From positions 806,001 to 870,000 of the forward strand of contig JAHBBC010000018.1 of the NCBI GenBank assembly GCA_019915015.1: DNA of 64,000 nt, in the 5' to 3' direction. The notes under the pieces were generated by a model, which was not told the origin of the DNA, ran no database searches, and was given only the letters and a program-made list of their open reading frames with translations. Of the stretch, positions 22,461-31,835 are shown piece by piece. This DNA comes from Auriscalpium vulgare (Eukaryota; Basidiomycota; Agaricomycetes; Russulales; Auriscalpiaceae). Positions within the stretch are counted from its first letter, which is position 1. The number at the start of each line of letters is the position of its first letter. Position numbers and translations under genes: made by a program.

Positions 22461-24476
22461 TCATGGACTCAAACATATGCAGTGTGATGTAGTTGTTGAA
22501 AAAGAACTTCGTATGTGGTCTAAAACGCTCTGCGTCGTGTCAGGTGGCACGCTAGCCACGGCAGTGCCAAAACGCGGTATCAAATGGCAGCTGCGGACGA
22601 TACGCTCGAGGGTTATGATTTCCGCGTTCACGGCACCTTGACGCGTCGACCGCTCGAGAATGAACATCCGGGAGTCGGGATCTCGAGCACGGAAGGGCCG
22701 GAACCATTCGATGTAGGCCAAGCGTACGGGGTTGTCGCCGAGAGCAGTGGGTAACGTGAATATAACCTTGACTTGAGCAACTTGAATGCCTGCAATTCGA
22801 CGCTCAGTGTAGTCTCGTCTTCGCCGGGAACGCTTACACACCTGCGCCATTATCGGGCCCTTCTGTCCTCACTAGCACGGTTTCGAAGTGTGGCGCGATA
22901 CCCTTCCGGCCAGGCCTCGCGGGGATCGCAGGACTTGTGCGAATGCGATCTATGAGCTTGCTAGAACTAACGGAAGGAAGGGATGGGAGCAAAATTTCGA
23001 TACTCTTGTACACACTGAAGCATATGGAAGCTAGGTGGTCGCTGGAGACACGGCAGTTTGTCCGTGTAGCGTGAAGGTAAGTCGAGAGGGCCGGGATGAA
23101 TTGGGAGGCGTGGTACTGCGAGAGGATGTCCGTCACTGAGACGGCAGGAAAGGGACTTCGTGCAGCAAGGTGGTACGGTGTAAGCAGAGAAGGATCAGGC
23201 CCAGAGTGAAATTTTGCGCGTCTGTTCTGTTGCGCAACATTCCGAGCGTAGACGCCGACAACAACGCGCGTCGACGGTGGTTCAGACTCGGACGTGTCTT
23301 CTTCGTTGTCGAGCTCACTTTCTTCGTCACGATCGCCACCACCTCGTTCATTCTCCTCAAGCCCACGACGCCAGGCAAGGTACGATGTGAACGTATTGAT
23401 CGATTCCTGCCGTTGTAACCATGTCGTCATCTGCTCGGTGTACTCTTTTTTGTTGCTTGCCCGGTATGCCGCCTTCGCATAGTCGATGTGTAGCCGCTCT
23501 GAACCCTCCGTGTTGAACCCATCTGCGGAACCACGGGACCTCATTGAAGGTACGTAGTGGACTGTTCCATGGAGCTTCGGGATGTTGAAATGCGTGCGCT
23601 GTTCCAGTGTTTCGAAGATACTCTTGTGTCGATGAAATTCCTCGAGAGCGTACTCCATTGCAGCAAGCGTACGAGTCGTCTGAGACTGGTACTGCGCAAA
23701 GTAGATGAAATCGACGAGGGCTCGCATTGCCTGGAGGACGGCCGACTGCACGGCACCCGATAGAAGGCCGGTAATTATCTTCTGTATCTCTTTTTGCTCC
23801 TTGCCCGTCCACTGTGAGACTGACGAGATGCCGTTCTTGAAGTGTCGAAGCCCAGGGTAAGCCGACATTGCCTTGAACCGCCTGTCCACCTCCTCCTCGC
23901 CCGCAACATCGACACACCACTTGAGTACGTGCTTTTCGAATACACCCTTGTGGAGTTGATGAAGGATGTCGGGCGTGATGCATGCGAAGATGTCACAGTG
24001 AGGGAGGTCCGACCAGAATGGCGTGAAGAGAGGGCGAAGGCCTTCGTCGGCAAGGGAAAGACCTTTCGCCATACCCTCCAGCAGGATTTTCGTGCGACGC
24101 GGGTCCCGTAGCGCAGATTGCATTGGCGATCCGAGCTCGTCGGGGAGCACTAGACACTTTGGACAGCGGTTCTTCTTCGTGCACGTCACGAGACACTGCT
24201 CTGGATAGTCGGCAATGTACGCGGCGAGGATAGGGAAGATAAGCCTCCGCCAACCATCCGCACACACCATCTCCCGACCCGACGTCCCTGCCTCGACGAG
24301 CGGCTGAAGCATTTGACGCATACAGAAATGAAACAGCCTCCAGCCCGCCGCAGACCGCGCCTTATCTGTGAAGCAATCGAGTTTGGGTTCTGGAAGATAG
24401 CCGAGCAGGATTGTTGCGTGTGAGTTTGGCTGGCGTCTTAGATCTTTGCTGATGTTGCCCAGGCTCATATAGACTG
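22461..24476 (-). pseudogene. Plavaka transposase, C-terminal portion
   Basis: Begins in PVYMSLGNISKDLRRQPN, directly after the retrotransposon's target duplication. It contains the family hallmark ITPDILHQLHKGVFEKHVLK, a CxxC pair in CTKKNRCPKC, the acidic linker DEESELDNEEDTSESEPP, and after an intron near 22836 the C-terminal words VAQVKVIFTLP, LAYIEWFRPF and RSCHLIPRFG. At the extreme end the frame stops in IRSSFSTTTSHC, while the expected FFFNNYITLHMFES tail is in another frame. This indicates a further one-base shift. The gene cannot make a full transposase with the insertion in place. Confidence 0.85.
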
Positions 24477-24481
24477 GCCAT
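24477..24481 (+). repeat. target-site duplication, left copy
   Basis: GCCAT, identical to 30470-30474. The pair brackets the retrotransposon. Confidence 0.9.
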
Positions 24482-24965
24482 TGATGAAACACAACTTAGA
24501 GAGACGTTAGTCTATACTCAGTCTGTGATGTGAAAAGACTGTATTGCAGTACCTTAGAGAGACGTTAGTCTATACTACAAGTGAGTTAGTAAAGAGAAGA
24601 CTCCTAAGTATGCATAGGAATGCTCACCTCAGTCTGTGATGTGAAAAGACTGAGGTATCTGAGCGAAGAAAGGAGCCCTTTTATACTACTTGGGGCTCTG
24701 CATATCAACCAATCAGAAATTGTGTAGTAAGCATAAAGCATATGTGTAAGACATAATGTGTAAGAATCAGTCAGCTTGCACAGCATCAGTAAGTACATCA
24801 GTCATCCTAGGAGATAGGAGTTAAGACCTGAGTAAGCGTATAGCAATCCTGTACAGTAGCTATTCTAGACTATTCTACAATGTTCCATGATCAAACAAGT
24901 CCAGATCGTTCTAGATCATTCCATAGTATTTGTCATGAGACTAGCGTCATCACCAAATTCCAACA
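24482..24965 (-). repeat. 3' LTR of the copia element
   Basis: 484 bp, starting TG and ending CA on the coding strand. By eye it is identical to the other LTR. It holds a TATAAAAG box (24678-24685, minus strand) with an inverted CCAAT motif upstream. It also has two copies of the word CTTAGAGAGACGTTAGTC and two hairpin-forming CAGTCT...AGACTG units. Confidence 0.95.
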
Positions 24966-24974
24966 CTCCCACTT
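24966..24974 (-). promoter_or_regulatory. polypurine tract
   Basis: AAGTGGGAG on the minus strand directly abuts the 3' LTR. This is the expected place for plus-strand priming. Confidence 0.75.
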
Positions 24975-25001
24975 GATGGGCTAGTCGAATAGTGACAAGC
25001 A

Positions 25002-28000
25002 CTAGTCCTTGCGACGAGTCAAACCCATGCTCCCACTGAACCGAGTAAGTAGCTCATAAGGCAATGACTTGGTCAAAGCATCAGAGACGTTCTCAGCCGA
25101 TGGGGTTGGTACAAGGCGAACAAGTCCCTTTGCCACGCACTCCCGGATGAAGTGGTATTTAACCTCTACATGCTTCATGTTCCTACCGACCATGGGATTT
25201 TCTGCCGTAAGAATAGCAGCGCGATTATCGCATCGCATGTCGATAGGAGTGGGATCCGGTAGTCCAAGCTCAGAGTACAAGTTGTAGTACCACTGCAACT
25301 GCTTTGCAGCCTCCGCCATAGAGATGTATTCCGATTGAGCTGTGGATTGGGAAGTAGTAGCTTGCTTCCGCGACATCCAGGAAATAGCTCCTCCAGCCAG
25401 TTTAACAACAAAGGCTGAAATGGAAGTCCTATCGTCTCTATTCTCAGCATGGTCAGAGTCCGTGTATGAAAGCAGTTGAGCTTCCTCTGATAAGCCATTG
25501 TAGACAAGCTTGTAGTCAAGGGTGCCTTTGATATACCGCAAGACATACTTCGCCATCTTCAGATGCATTTCAGTGGGATTCGCACTGTACTGTGCTAGGC
25601 GTGCAATAGCATATGCCGCGTCTGGACGAGTGCCAATGGCAAAGTACATCATACTGCCAATAAGCGACTGGTAATAACTCCGACGTGCATTGTCCACTTC
25701 TTCAGTAGACGCTATCAAAACACAGCCCGCAGGTAGAGGGGTTCGAGCAGGGTTCGCGTCCTTCATCCCAAATCTATCAAGGACTTCTTCCAGATATGTC
25801 TTCTGGTCGATTGTCAATGTCCTTTTGCGCCTATCTCTTGTGATACGTATGCCAAGGAATTCTTTCAACTCCCCTAAGTCTGACATCTCATATCGAGTCT
25901 TAAGCAAGGCTTTGATTCGAGTGATCTCTGGGAGCGAATTGCCCATGATAGCCATATCGTCGACATACAGCACCAAAATGGTAACTGTGTTCCCCTCCTG
26001 TCGCCGATAGATATAGACACCAGTATCCGAATAGGTCCTGGTGAATCCAATTTCCTTCAAGAGAGCATCGATTTGGACGTTCCATACTCTGGACGCCTGC
26101 TTCAAGCCGTAGATAGCCTTCAGCAATCGAACTACCTTGTCCTCTAACCCTGGGATCAGGAAACCTTCTGGTTGCTCCATGAAGATCTCTTCATCCAGTT
26201 CGCCATGTAAGAACGCCGACTTGACGTCCATACCATGAATTTCCCAATCTTCAAGCGCGGCCAACGCAAGAAGGAAACGTATAGTTTCAAAGCGGGCGAC
26301 TGGACTGAAAGTTTCCGTGTAATCGACCCCTTCAACCTGTGTAAATCCCTTTGCTACAAGTCGTGCACGATAAACGCCATTGGACTTGAGCTTAAACACC
26401 CAACGATTTTTAATGACTTTTCTATTCTTTGGTCTGTCCACCAGTTCCCAAGTACCAAGCTTATTCAGCTGGTCCAATTCATACCGACACGCCTCCCACC
26501 ATTTGGAAAAATCTCGCGATGCCATAGCCTCTGTGTAGGTTTTGGGATCGTGACCAACCATGAGATCTAACAGAGCGTGGAGATTAGGAGCTTCAAAGTC
26601 CAGCTGACGCACAAGTCCTTGTGTATCAGGCAATCGCCGTCGAAGATCCAGCTGTTCAACTTGAAGTGCAGTTAAGCCATCATACTGATCGCCGAGCCTT
26701 GCAGCTCTTTGACCAGCATTTGCACGTCGTGGACGCGCTGGTGGTGTCACTGCTTCAGCGATAGGTGGAGATTCTTCTAACGGTGGGACTCTATGCCTAA
26801 GTGCTTCATTATCAACTCTAGCATTGGTTGCGCGACGAGGTGGTGTGCGAGGTGGAGCAGGAGGTGGAGGCGTATGTGGTCGTGATGGTGGTGGTGTAGC
26901 AGGTGGTGTTTTAACCTTAGAATCGTCTTTCTCTACTTTGGGTGCTGGATCCTCATCTGGATCCGAGTCATCTCCAGCTGCGTTAACTGGAGGAGCGGGC
27001 ACAGGCCTCCGTTCAGGAGTGAAGTCCTCATCATTGATTAAATCAGAGAGACTTAGGTGTTGAGTAGGAGGATCAGGAGCGCTTGGGGGCGCTTTCTGGG
27101 TTGGTCTTGAAATGAAGGAAGTCTCATCAAATGTTGCTTCGCCAGACAACACAATGGACCGGGTGGCAGGATTCCAGAAACGGTAACCTTTTGAACCATC
27201 CTCGTAACCCACAAACGTCATTTCTTTGGCATTAGGTTCCAATTTATGACGATGTTCCTTCTGAATGTGCACGTAGGCTTTGCAGCCAAAAACGCGAAAG
27301 TACGCAACGTCAGGAATGTGACCAGCACTCCATACCTCCATTGGCGTCTTCCATTTCAACGTACGGGTGGGAGTGCGATTGTAGACATGAACAGCAGTCT
27401 CAACCGCGCATTGCCAGAACCCAAGAGACAAGCCTGCATGATGAAGCATAGACAGGGCTTTCTCCATGATGGTACGATTCCAGCGCTCCGCACGTCCGTT
27501 CTGTTGTGGCGTGTAAGGCATGGTTTTATGATGCGTGATGCCCAGTTCTTTAAAGCGTTTATCCAAGATAGTATTTATATATTCCCCTCCTCGATCAGAG
27601 TGAAAGATCACTAGCTTGACACTAGTTTCCTTCTCAGCTCTGGCCAGGAATGTCTCAAATGCCAGGAGAAAATCTGACTTTCGCTTGAGGAACATAGCAA
27701 CTCCTTTGTTACTGAAGTCGTCGAGGAATGTCGCAATATATGTGAATCCTTGGATAGACTGCACACGCATAGGTCCGACTAGATCCGAATGGATTTTGCC
27801 AAGAACCCTGGTGGCACGCTTATCTGAACTAGGGTAGGTCTGGCGAGTGCTCTTGCCAAGCTCACATCCATGACAGGGTTTAGTAGCCACTGTAGCATGG
27901 TCTATGACAATCCCTTTGACAACTTCAGAAGTAAGTCGTTTCAGGGCGCCATGTGACATATGAGCAAAGCGTCCATGAGCAATGTCAACCGAGACCGCAT

Positions 28001-29291
28001 CTTTAACCGTCGCCTCATGAACCGCAGGTTTAGGCGTAAGCTCCAACCAATAAAACTGATCGTGCTTTTGGCCAATACCATAGGTTATGCCAGCGCGTTC
28101 TATTGTACACACTCCTGTAGAACCACGTAGAAGCACATCAAACTTCTGGTTCAACAGTGTAGTCACCGATATGTATCGATGAGCGGCTTTAGGTGCAAAA
28201 AGCACATTCTTAAGCGTGACCGCAACACGCTTCCCATCCACATCTGTCCACGCATTGACAGTGCCCGTCCCATAGAAGTGCATAGCCTGGGCAGTACTAT
28301 CACCAACGGCAATATGTCCAGGTTTTTCTAGGGGCGTGTACTGGGCAAAGTCTGTACGTGTATGTGTAATATGGTGAGAGCAACCACTGTCAAGCATCCA
28401 GCGATTCTTATCAGGCGAGAGGTACCAGGCAACAGCGACTTCATTGGAGGACGAGGCCTCAACAATTAGAGCATTTACAGAGGGTTTACTACTACCTCCG
28501 CCGCCGCCACTACTGTCCCCTCCCTTCTTCTTGTCGCCAGCTTCATCAGCCTGTTTCTTGCGACAATTGGCCTCCCAGTGACCCTTCTTGTGACAGTACT
28601 TGCACTTGCCCTTCTCCACCTTCTGCTTTCCTTTGGCTTTGGCAGCCGCAGAATTAACAGTGGCAGCGATGGTGGAGTCTGCCTTTATGCTAGCCTCTTT
28701 GCCAAGGATGCGAGTAGTGATCTCAGCAGGAGTGGCAGTTTTAAGGTCACTGAAGGAATCAAGGGTAAGATCCCTAAATGCCTTGTAGGAATCTGGGAGG
28801 GCCTTGAGGAGGAAATACGCGTGTTGGATGGGTGTAACAGTTATGCCATTCTTCTTGAGATTCTCATACTGCTGATCAAAGTCATTGATCTGAGGTCCAA
28901 GAGGTTTGGTATCGATGAGACGGGTGGAAAGGTAGAGGTCAAATTGGGTGAAGATGGTGCGAGTGCCGGGTTTGGAATAGGATGTTTTGAGAAATTTCCA
29001 GGCATCAGAAGAGTGGTCATCGTTGCCCACTTTGTTCTTCAAGGCTGGTGCCAGGGATGCTTTAATGTATCCAAGCGCCACATCATCTTCTTCATCCCAT
29101 ACTGCCTCTGCCTCCACCTCAGTTGCAGTAGGATTGTCTGGATCTGCAGCTTTGGGAGATGGCTTGGAGCCACTGGTGTACCTCCAGAGCTTCTTGACTT
29201 TAAGAAAGGCCATCATATCATCTTGCCAAAGGGCATAGTTGCTGTTTCCAGCTAGGATGGTAAATCCTTTGGGAAGTAATTCTCCAGACAT
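25002..29291 (-). CDS. copia Gag-Pol polyprotein, 1429 aa
   Basis: A single frame without stops, starting at the ATG at 29291. In order it holds: a Gag region (about residues 1-225; YALWQDDMMAFLKVKKLW near the start); a zinc knuckle CKYCHKKGHWEANC (C230, C233, H238, C243); an aspartic protease with WMLDSGCSHHIT (D301); an integrase with zinc-binding His/Cys (CHGCELGKS), the catalytic-core HSDRGGEY and QQNGRAERWNRT; a Pro-rich linker; a reverse transcriptase with KLKSNGVYRARLVAKGFTQ, VKSAFLHGELDEEI and the catalytic YVDD; and an RNase H with SYTDSDHAENRDDR and SQSTAQSEY. Integrase before reverse transcriptase defines Ty1/copia order. All key residues are present and the length is normal for the family. 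Codon use is more AT-rich than in the neighbouring genes, as expected for an incoming element. Confidence 0.97.
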   Translation of the reverse strand: MSGELLPKGFTILAGNSNYALWQDDMMAFLKVKKLWRYTSGSKPSPKAADPDNPTATEVEAEAVWDEEDDVALGYIKASLAPALKNKVGNDDHSSDAWKFLKTSYSKPGTRTIFTQFDLYLSTRLIDTKPLGPQINDFDQQYENLKKNGITVTPIQHAYFLLKALPDSYKAFRDLTLDSFSDLKTATPAEITTRILGKEASIKADSTIAATVNSAAAKAKGKQKVEKGKCKYCHKKGHWEANCRKKQADEAGDKKKGGDSSGGGGGSSKPSVNALIVEASSSNEVAVAWYLSPDKNRWMLDSGCSHHITHTRTDFAQYTPLEKPGHIAVGDSTAQAMHFYGTGTVNAWTDVDGKRVAVTLKNVLFAPKAAHRYISVTTLLNQKFDVLLRGSTGVCTIERAGITYGIGQKHDQFYWLELTPKPAVHEATVKDAVSVDIAHGRFAHMSHGALKRLTSEVVKGIVIDHATVATKPCHGCELGKSTRQTYPSSDKRATRVLGKIHSDLVGPMRVQSIQGFTYIATFLDDFSNKGVAMFLKRKSDFLLAFETFLARAEKETSVKLVIFHSDRGGEYINTILDKRFKELGITHHKTMPYTPQQNGRAERWNRTIMEKALSMLHHAGLSLGFWQCAVETAVHVYNRTPTRTLKWKTPMEVWSAGHIPDVAYFRVFGCKAYVHIQKEHRHKLEPNAKEMTFVGYEDGSKGYRFWNPATRSIVLSGEATFDETSFISRPTQKAPPSAPDPPTQHLSLSDLINDEDFTPERRPVPAPPVNAAGDDSDPDEDPAPKVEKDDSKVKTPPATPPPSRPHTPPPPAPPRTPPRRATNARVDNEALRHRVPPLEESPPIAEAVTPPARPRRANAGQRAARLGDQYDGLTALQVEQLDLRRRLPDTQGLVRQLDFEAPNLHALLDLMVGHDPKTYTEAMASRDFSKWWEACRYELDQLNKLGTWELVDRPKNRKVIKNRWVFKLKSNGVYRARLVAKGFTQVEGVDYTETFSPVARFETIRFLLALAALEDWEIHGMDVKSAFLHGELDEEIFMEQPEGFLIPGLEDKVVRLLKAIYGLKQASRVWNVQIDALLKEIGFTRTYSDTGVYIYRRQEGNTVTILVLYVDDMAIMGNSLPEITRIKALLKTRYEMSDLGELKEFLGIRITRDRRKRTLTIDQKTYLEEVLDRFGMKDANPARTPLPAGCVLIASTEEVDNARRSYYQSLIGSMMYFAIGTRPDAAYAIARLAQYSANPTEMHLKMAKYVLRYIKGTLDYKLVYNGLSEEAQLLSYTDSDHAENRDDRTSISAFVVKLAGGAISWMSRKQATTSQSTAQSEYISMAEAAKQLQWYYNLYSELGLPDPTPIDMRCDNRAAILTAENPMVGRNMKHVEVKYHFIRECVAKGLVRLVPTPSAENVSDALTKSLPYELLTRFSGSMGLTRRKD

Positions 29292-29969
29292 GTGAAGAGC
29301 GAATGATCTGGGTTTGAGGAGCAGTCAGACCCAGATTCTTTAAGAAGTTCAAGACGACGTCAACCCTATGTGCTGTATCTCTAAGCCAGAACCCTAAGGT
29401 CCTGTCCTGCCCATGTCCATGTGCGCATATACAGTACAATTACAGTACTTGTATGCAAATTTGTGGTTAGGATGAAACGAGAATGCACCAAGGTACACCT
29501 CCGGATCCTAATTAAAGCCTAGATGGTTGGGCTCCACAAATCTAAGTACTTATAGTAGCGCACTGCAGTTGTAACAGGTGCTCCTGGGTGGATTGACTAC
29601 CGCCCTCAGGATTGGGACACCAAAACTGCTTCCCACTTAAGGGACAGACAGCCAACAGTTCAGTGGACCTATGGTTCCCCCAGGCTTCCCCAGGTTCCCC
29701 TAAGCCCGTAGTGGACTCTTCTGGTTCGACACAGTTGTGGTCTACACCAGGGTAGGTAATTGTACAGTATGCGCACAGAGGGACAGGGCAGAAGGGCTCA
29801 CGCTGACTTCTGGCATCGCCATGCCTCCGTCATCAGCGCTCGCGTAACCCCAAAGGGGCGAGAGCACAATGGCAGCTCAATGAAGAGCTCCAAGATAGGG
29901 CGCGAGTGGGAAGATGATGGTAGACTCGCCTTGATAAAAAGCAAAGTAACTTCTTGTAGCAGGTGTTCA
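29292..29969 (-). other. copia untranslated leader
   Basis: 678 bp between the Gag-Pol start and the primer-binding site, with no long frame. It presumably carries packaging signals; none can be named from sequence. Confidence 0.6.
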
Positions 29970-29985
29970 GGCAGGGCCCATAACC
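29970..29985 (-). promoter_or_regulatory. primer-binding site, initiator tRNA-Met anticodon arm
   Basis: Immediately after the 5' LTR the element reads GGTTATGGGCCCTGCC. The complement, GGCAGGGCCCATAACC, matches the anticodon stem and loop of eukaryotic initiator tRNA-Met (anticodon CAT) rather than a tRNA 3' end. This is the half-tRNA priming arrangement known from Drosophila copia and relatives. Confidence 0.7.
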
Positions 29986-30469
29986 TGATGAAACACAACT
30001 TAGAGAGACGTTAGTCTATACTCAGTCTGTGATGTGAAAAGACTGTATTGCAGTACCTTAGAGAGACGTTAGTCTATACTACAAGTGAGTTAGTAAAGAG
30101 AAGACTCCTAAGTATGCATAGGAATGCTCACCTCAGTCTGTGATGTGAAAAGACTGAGGTATCTGAGCGAAGAAAGGAGCCCTTTTATACTACTTGGGGC
30201 TCTGCATATCAACCAATCAGAAATTGTGTAGTAAGCATAAAGCATATGTGTAAGACATAATGTGTAAGAATCAGTCAGCTTGCACAGCATCAGTAAGTAC
30301 ATCAGTCATCCTAGGAGATAGGAGTTAAGACCTGAGTAAGCGTATAGCAATCCTGTACAGTAGCTATTCTAGACTATTCTACAATGTTCCATGATCAAAC
30401 AAGTCCAGATCGTTCTAGATCATTCCATAGTATTTGTCATGAGACTAGCGTCATCACCAAATTCCAACA
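29986..30469 (-). repeat. 5' LTR of the copia element
   Basis: 484 bp, offset 5504 from the other LTR, and identical to it by eye. The TATAAAAG promoter motif is at 30182-30189 (minus strand). Confidence 0.95.
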
Positions 30470-30474
30470 GCCAT
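30470..30474 (+). repeat. target-site duplication, right copy
   Basis: GCCAT, matching 24477-24481. Confidence 0.9.
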
Positions 30475-31560
30475 GCCTTCTTGTCACCCCCGAATTGTGA
30501 CAACTGCGTCTCATCCGAGGACAGTATGATAGGAGCGACAGTAGCGCCGTCGGGAAGGCGCGCCTGTTATCACCTGTCAGTATTTGCCTTCTCCTGGGAA
30601 GGCGTAGAACTCACTTGCAGATCCCACCACATATCAGCTGTCCACATCTCGTCGTAACGTCTATTCGTCGCCTTGTTATCACTGTACACTCTCTCGGGAG
30701 CATATGCCATGGCGTCTTTGAACACCGGGTTGCCCATCAACTCTTCAATACACTCTATGGGATCACGAGCCCAAAGTTCAACATCTTCGGTGACTGGACT
30801 GCCGTGCTCATCCATTTTGTCGCCTGCAAGGGTGACGATACTGCATTTCCAAGCAGGGCCGCGTGGTAGGCTGTCTATGCGATTGAGAAGGTGTGTTGCA
30901 TTTGCATACGAGGGTTGCGTTCGAGTTTGAACCTAATATGCGTCAGCAGAAGCATGTCGCGCAAGGATCGACACGCACAATGTTCAACTTCAAGAACTCG
31001 TCCATCTTCGTCTTCCCAACATTCCTCATGAGCCACTTTGCCAAGTCCCACTCGTCTTCATCGGCAAATGGCCCCCACCGCTGCTCTTGCTCGTTGGGGT
31101 GCTGGGGAGCATACGACACCCGGATCGACTCGTATGCTGTTTCCGCTGTTGCTGCGCTGGTGCGCATCCCGGCGGGACCTGGGTATGGCACATAGTACCG
31201 GCCGCTGCTAGGTGCATGGGTGTCGGATGGGTAGCCGGCATCGCTGTCGTGATCAGAGGTGTCCGACTCGCTGCCATTTGGATCGACAGAGGGTCCGAAT
31301 GCAAAGCCTTCCAGCCAGCTCTGCGACACATCCTGGTGGTCACGACTGTCGAGAGGTGAATGAGCGGCCGGTACGTCGTCTGCAAGATCATCAAAGTCGA
31401 GGTCGGCATTGAGGTGTTCGTCGAGCGCTTCAGGAACTGAGACAGGGTATTCTCGAAGTTTTGCTGACCATCTGGCTTTGCACCCCGCAGTATTCTGGAT
31501 ATGTTTCTTGACACCCGACGGCGTAGGTATGACCTGTCCGCAAAACCCACAAGACGGCAT
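30475..31560 (-). pseudogene. Plavaka transposase, N-terminal portion
   Basis: Starts MPSCGFCGQVIPTPSGVKKH with a C2HC/C2H2-like zinc finger (C-x2-C-x12-H-x6-C), as is usual for Plavaka proteins. An acidic linker (SESDTSDHDSDAGYPSD), the block EDEWDLAKWLMRNVGKTKMD and an intron near 30980-30935 follow. Then come ELWARDPIECIEELMGNP and DEMWTADMWWDLQ, a second intron, and ATVAPIILSSDETQLSQF before GGDKKAW, where the retrotransposon interrupts. The start codon is 276 bp from the divergently oriented DUF6532 gene. Confidence 0.85.
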
Positions 31561-31835
31561 GGTGAGGTGTTTGACTTGGGAGAATTTCGCTCAATCATCG
31601 TTGTCATCAGCTCCATCATCCCAATCAGTCCCTATCCGCACCCGCGCACACCCGCTGCGGTGCCGCGTTGGTCGTCACGTTTTTCTTTGTTGATTTCTCC
31701 CTCCCGTGTCGTCCTTTTTGATTCACTGCCACCTGCGCTGACTATATAAACCAGCAGTATAAATGCTCCCGTCACATCTCATACCCCCAGCCATCCCACT
31801 TTCCCCCTCGTCAAGCCAGACACTCAAGTTCCGCA
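31561..31835. promoter_or_regulatory. divergent promoter region with TATA box
   Basis: Between the start codons of the Plavaka transposase and the DUF6532 gene. A TATATAAA box at about 31742-31749 points to the DUF6532 gene, about 90 bp before its ATG. Confidence 0.6.

Larger units (their letters stand above)
24482..30469 (-). mobile_element. Ty1/copia LTR retrotransposon, young and intact
   Basis: 5988 bp on the minus strand: two 484 bp LTRs, a primer-binding site next to the 5' LTR, a 694 bp leader, one open gag-pol frame and a purine tract next to the 3' LTR. A 5 bp direct duplication (GCCAT) flanks it. The LTRs, which are identical at the moment of insertion, show no difference I can see. 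It sits inside the Plavaka transposase gene. Confidence 0.95.
22461..31560 (-). mobile_element. Plavaka-type DNA transposon, split by a copia element
   Basis: Coding parts at 30475-31560 and 22461-24476 form one Plavaka transposase gene of the kind common in Agaricomycetes. It is interrupted at the conserved GGDKKAW / PVYMSLGN boundary by the retrotransposon at 24482-30469. Terminal inverted repeats were not found, so the outer limits given are those of the coding region. The neighbouring DUF6532 gene may lie inside the same element. Confidence 0.85.
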
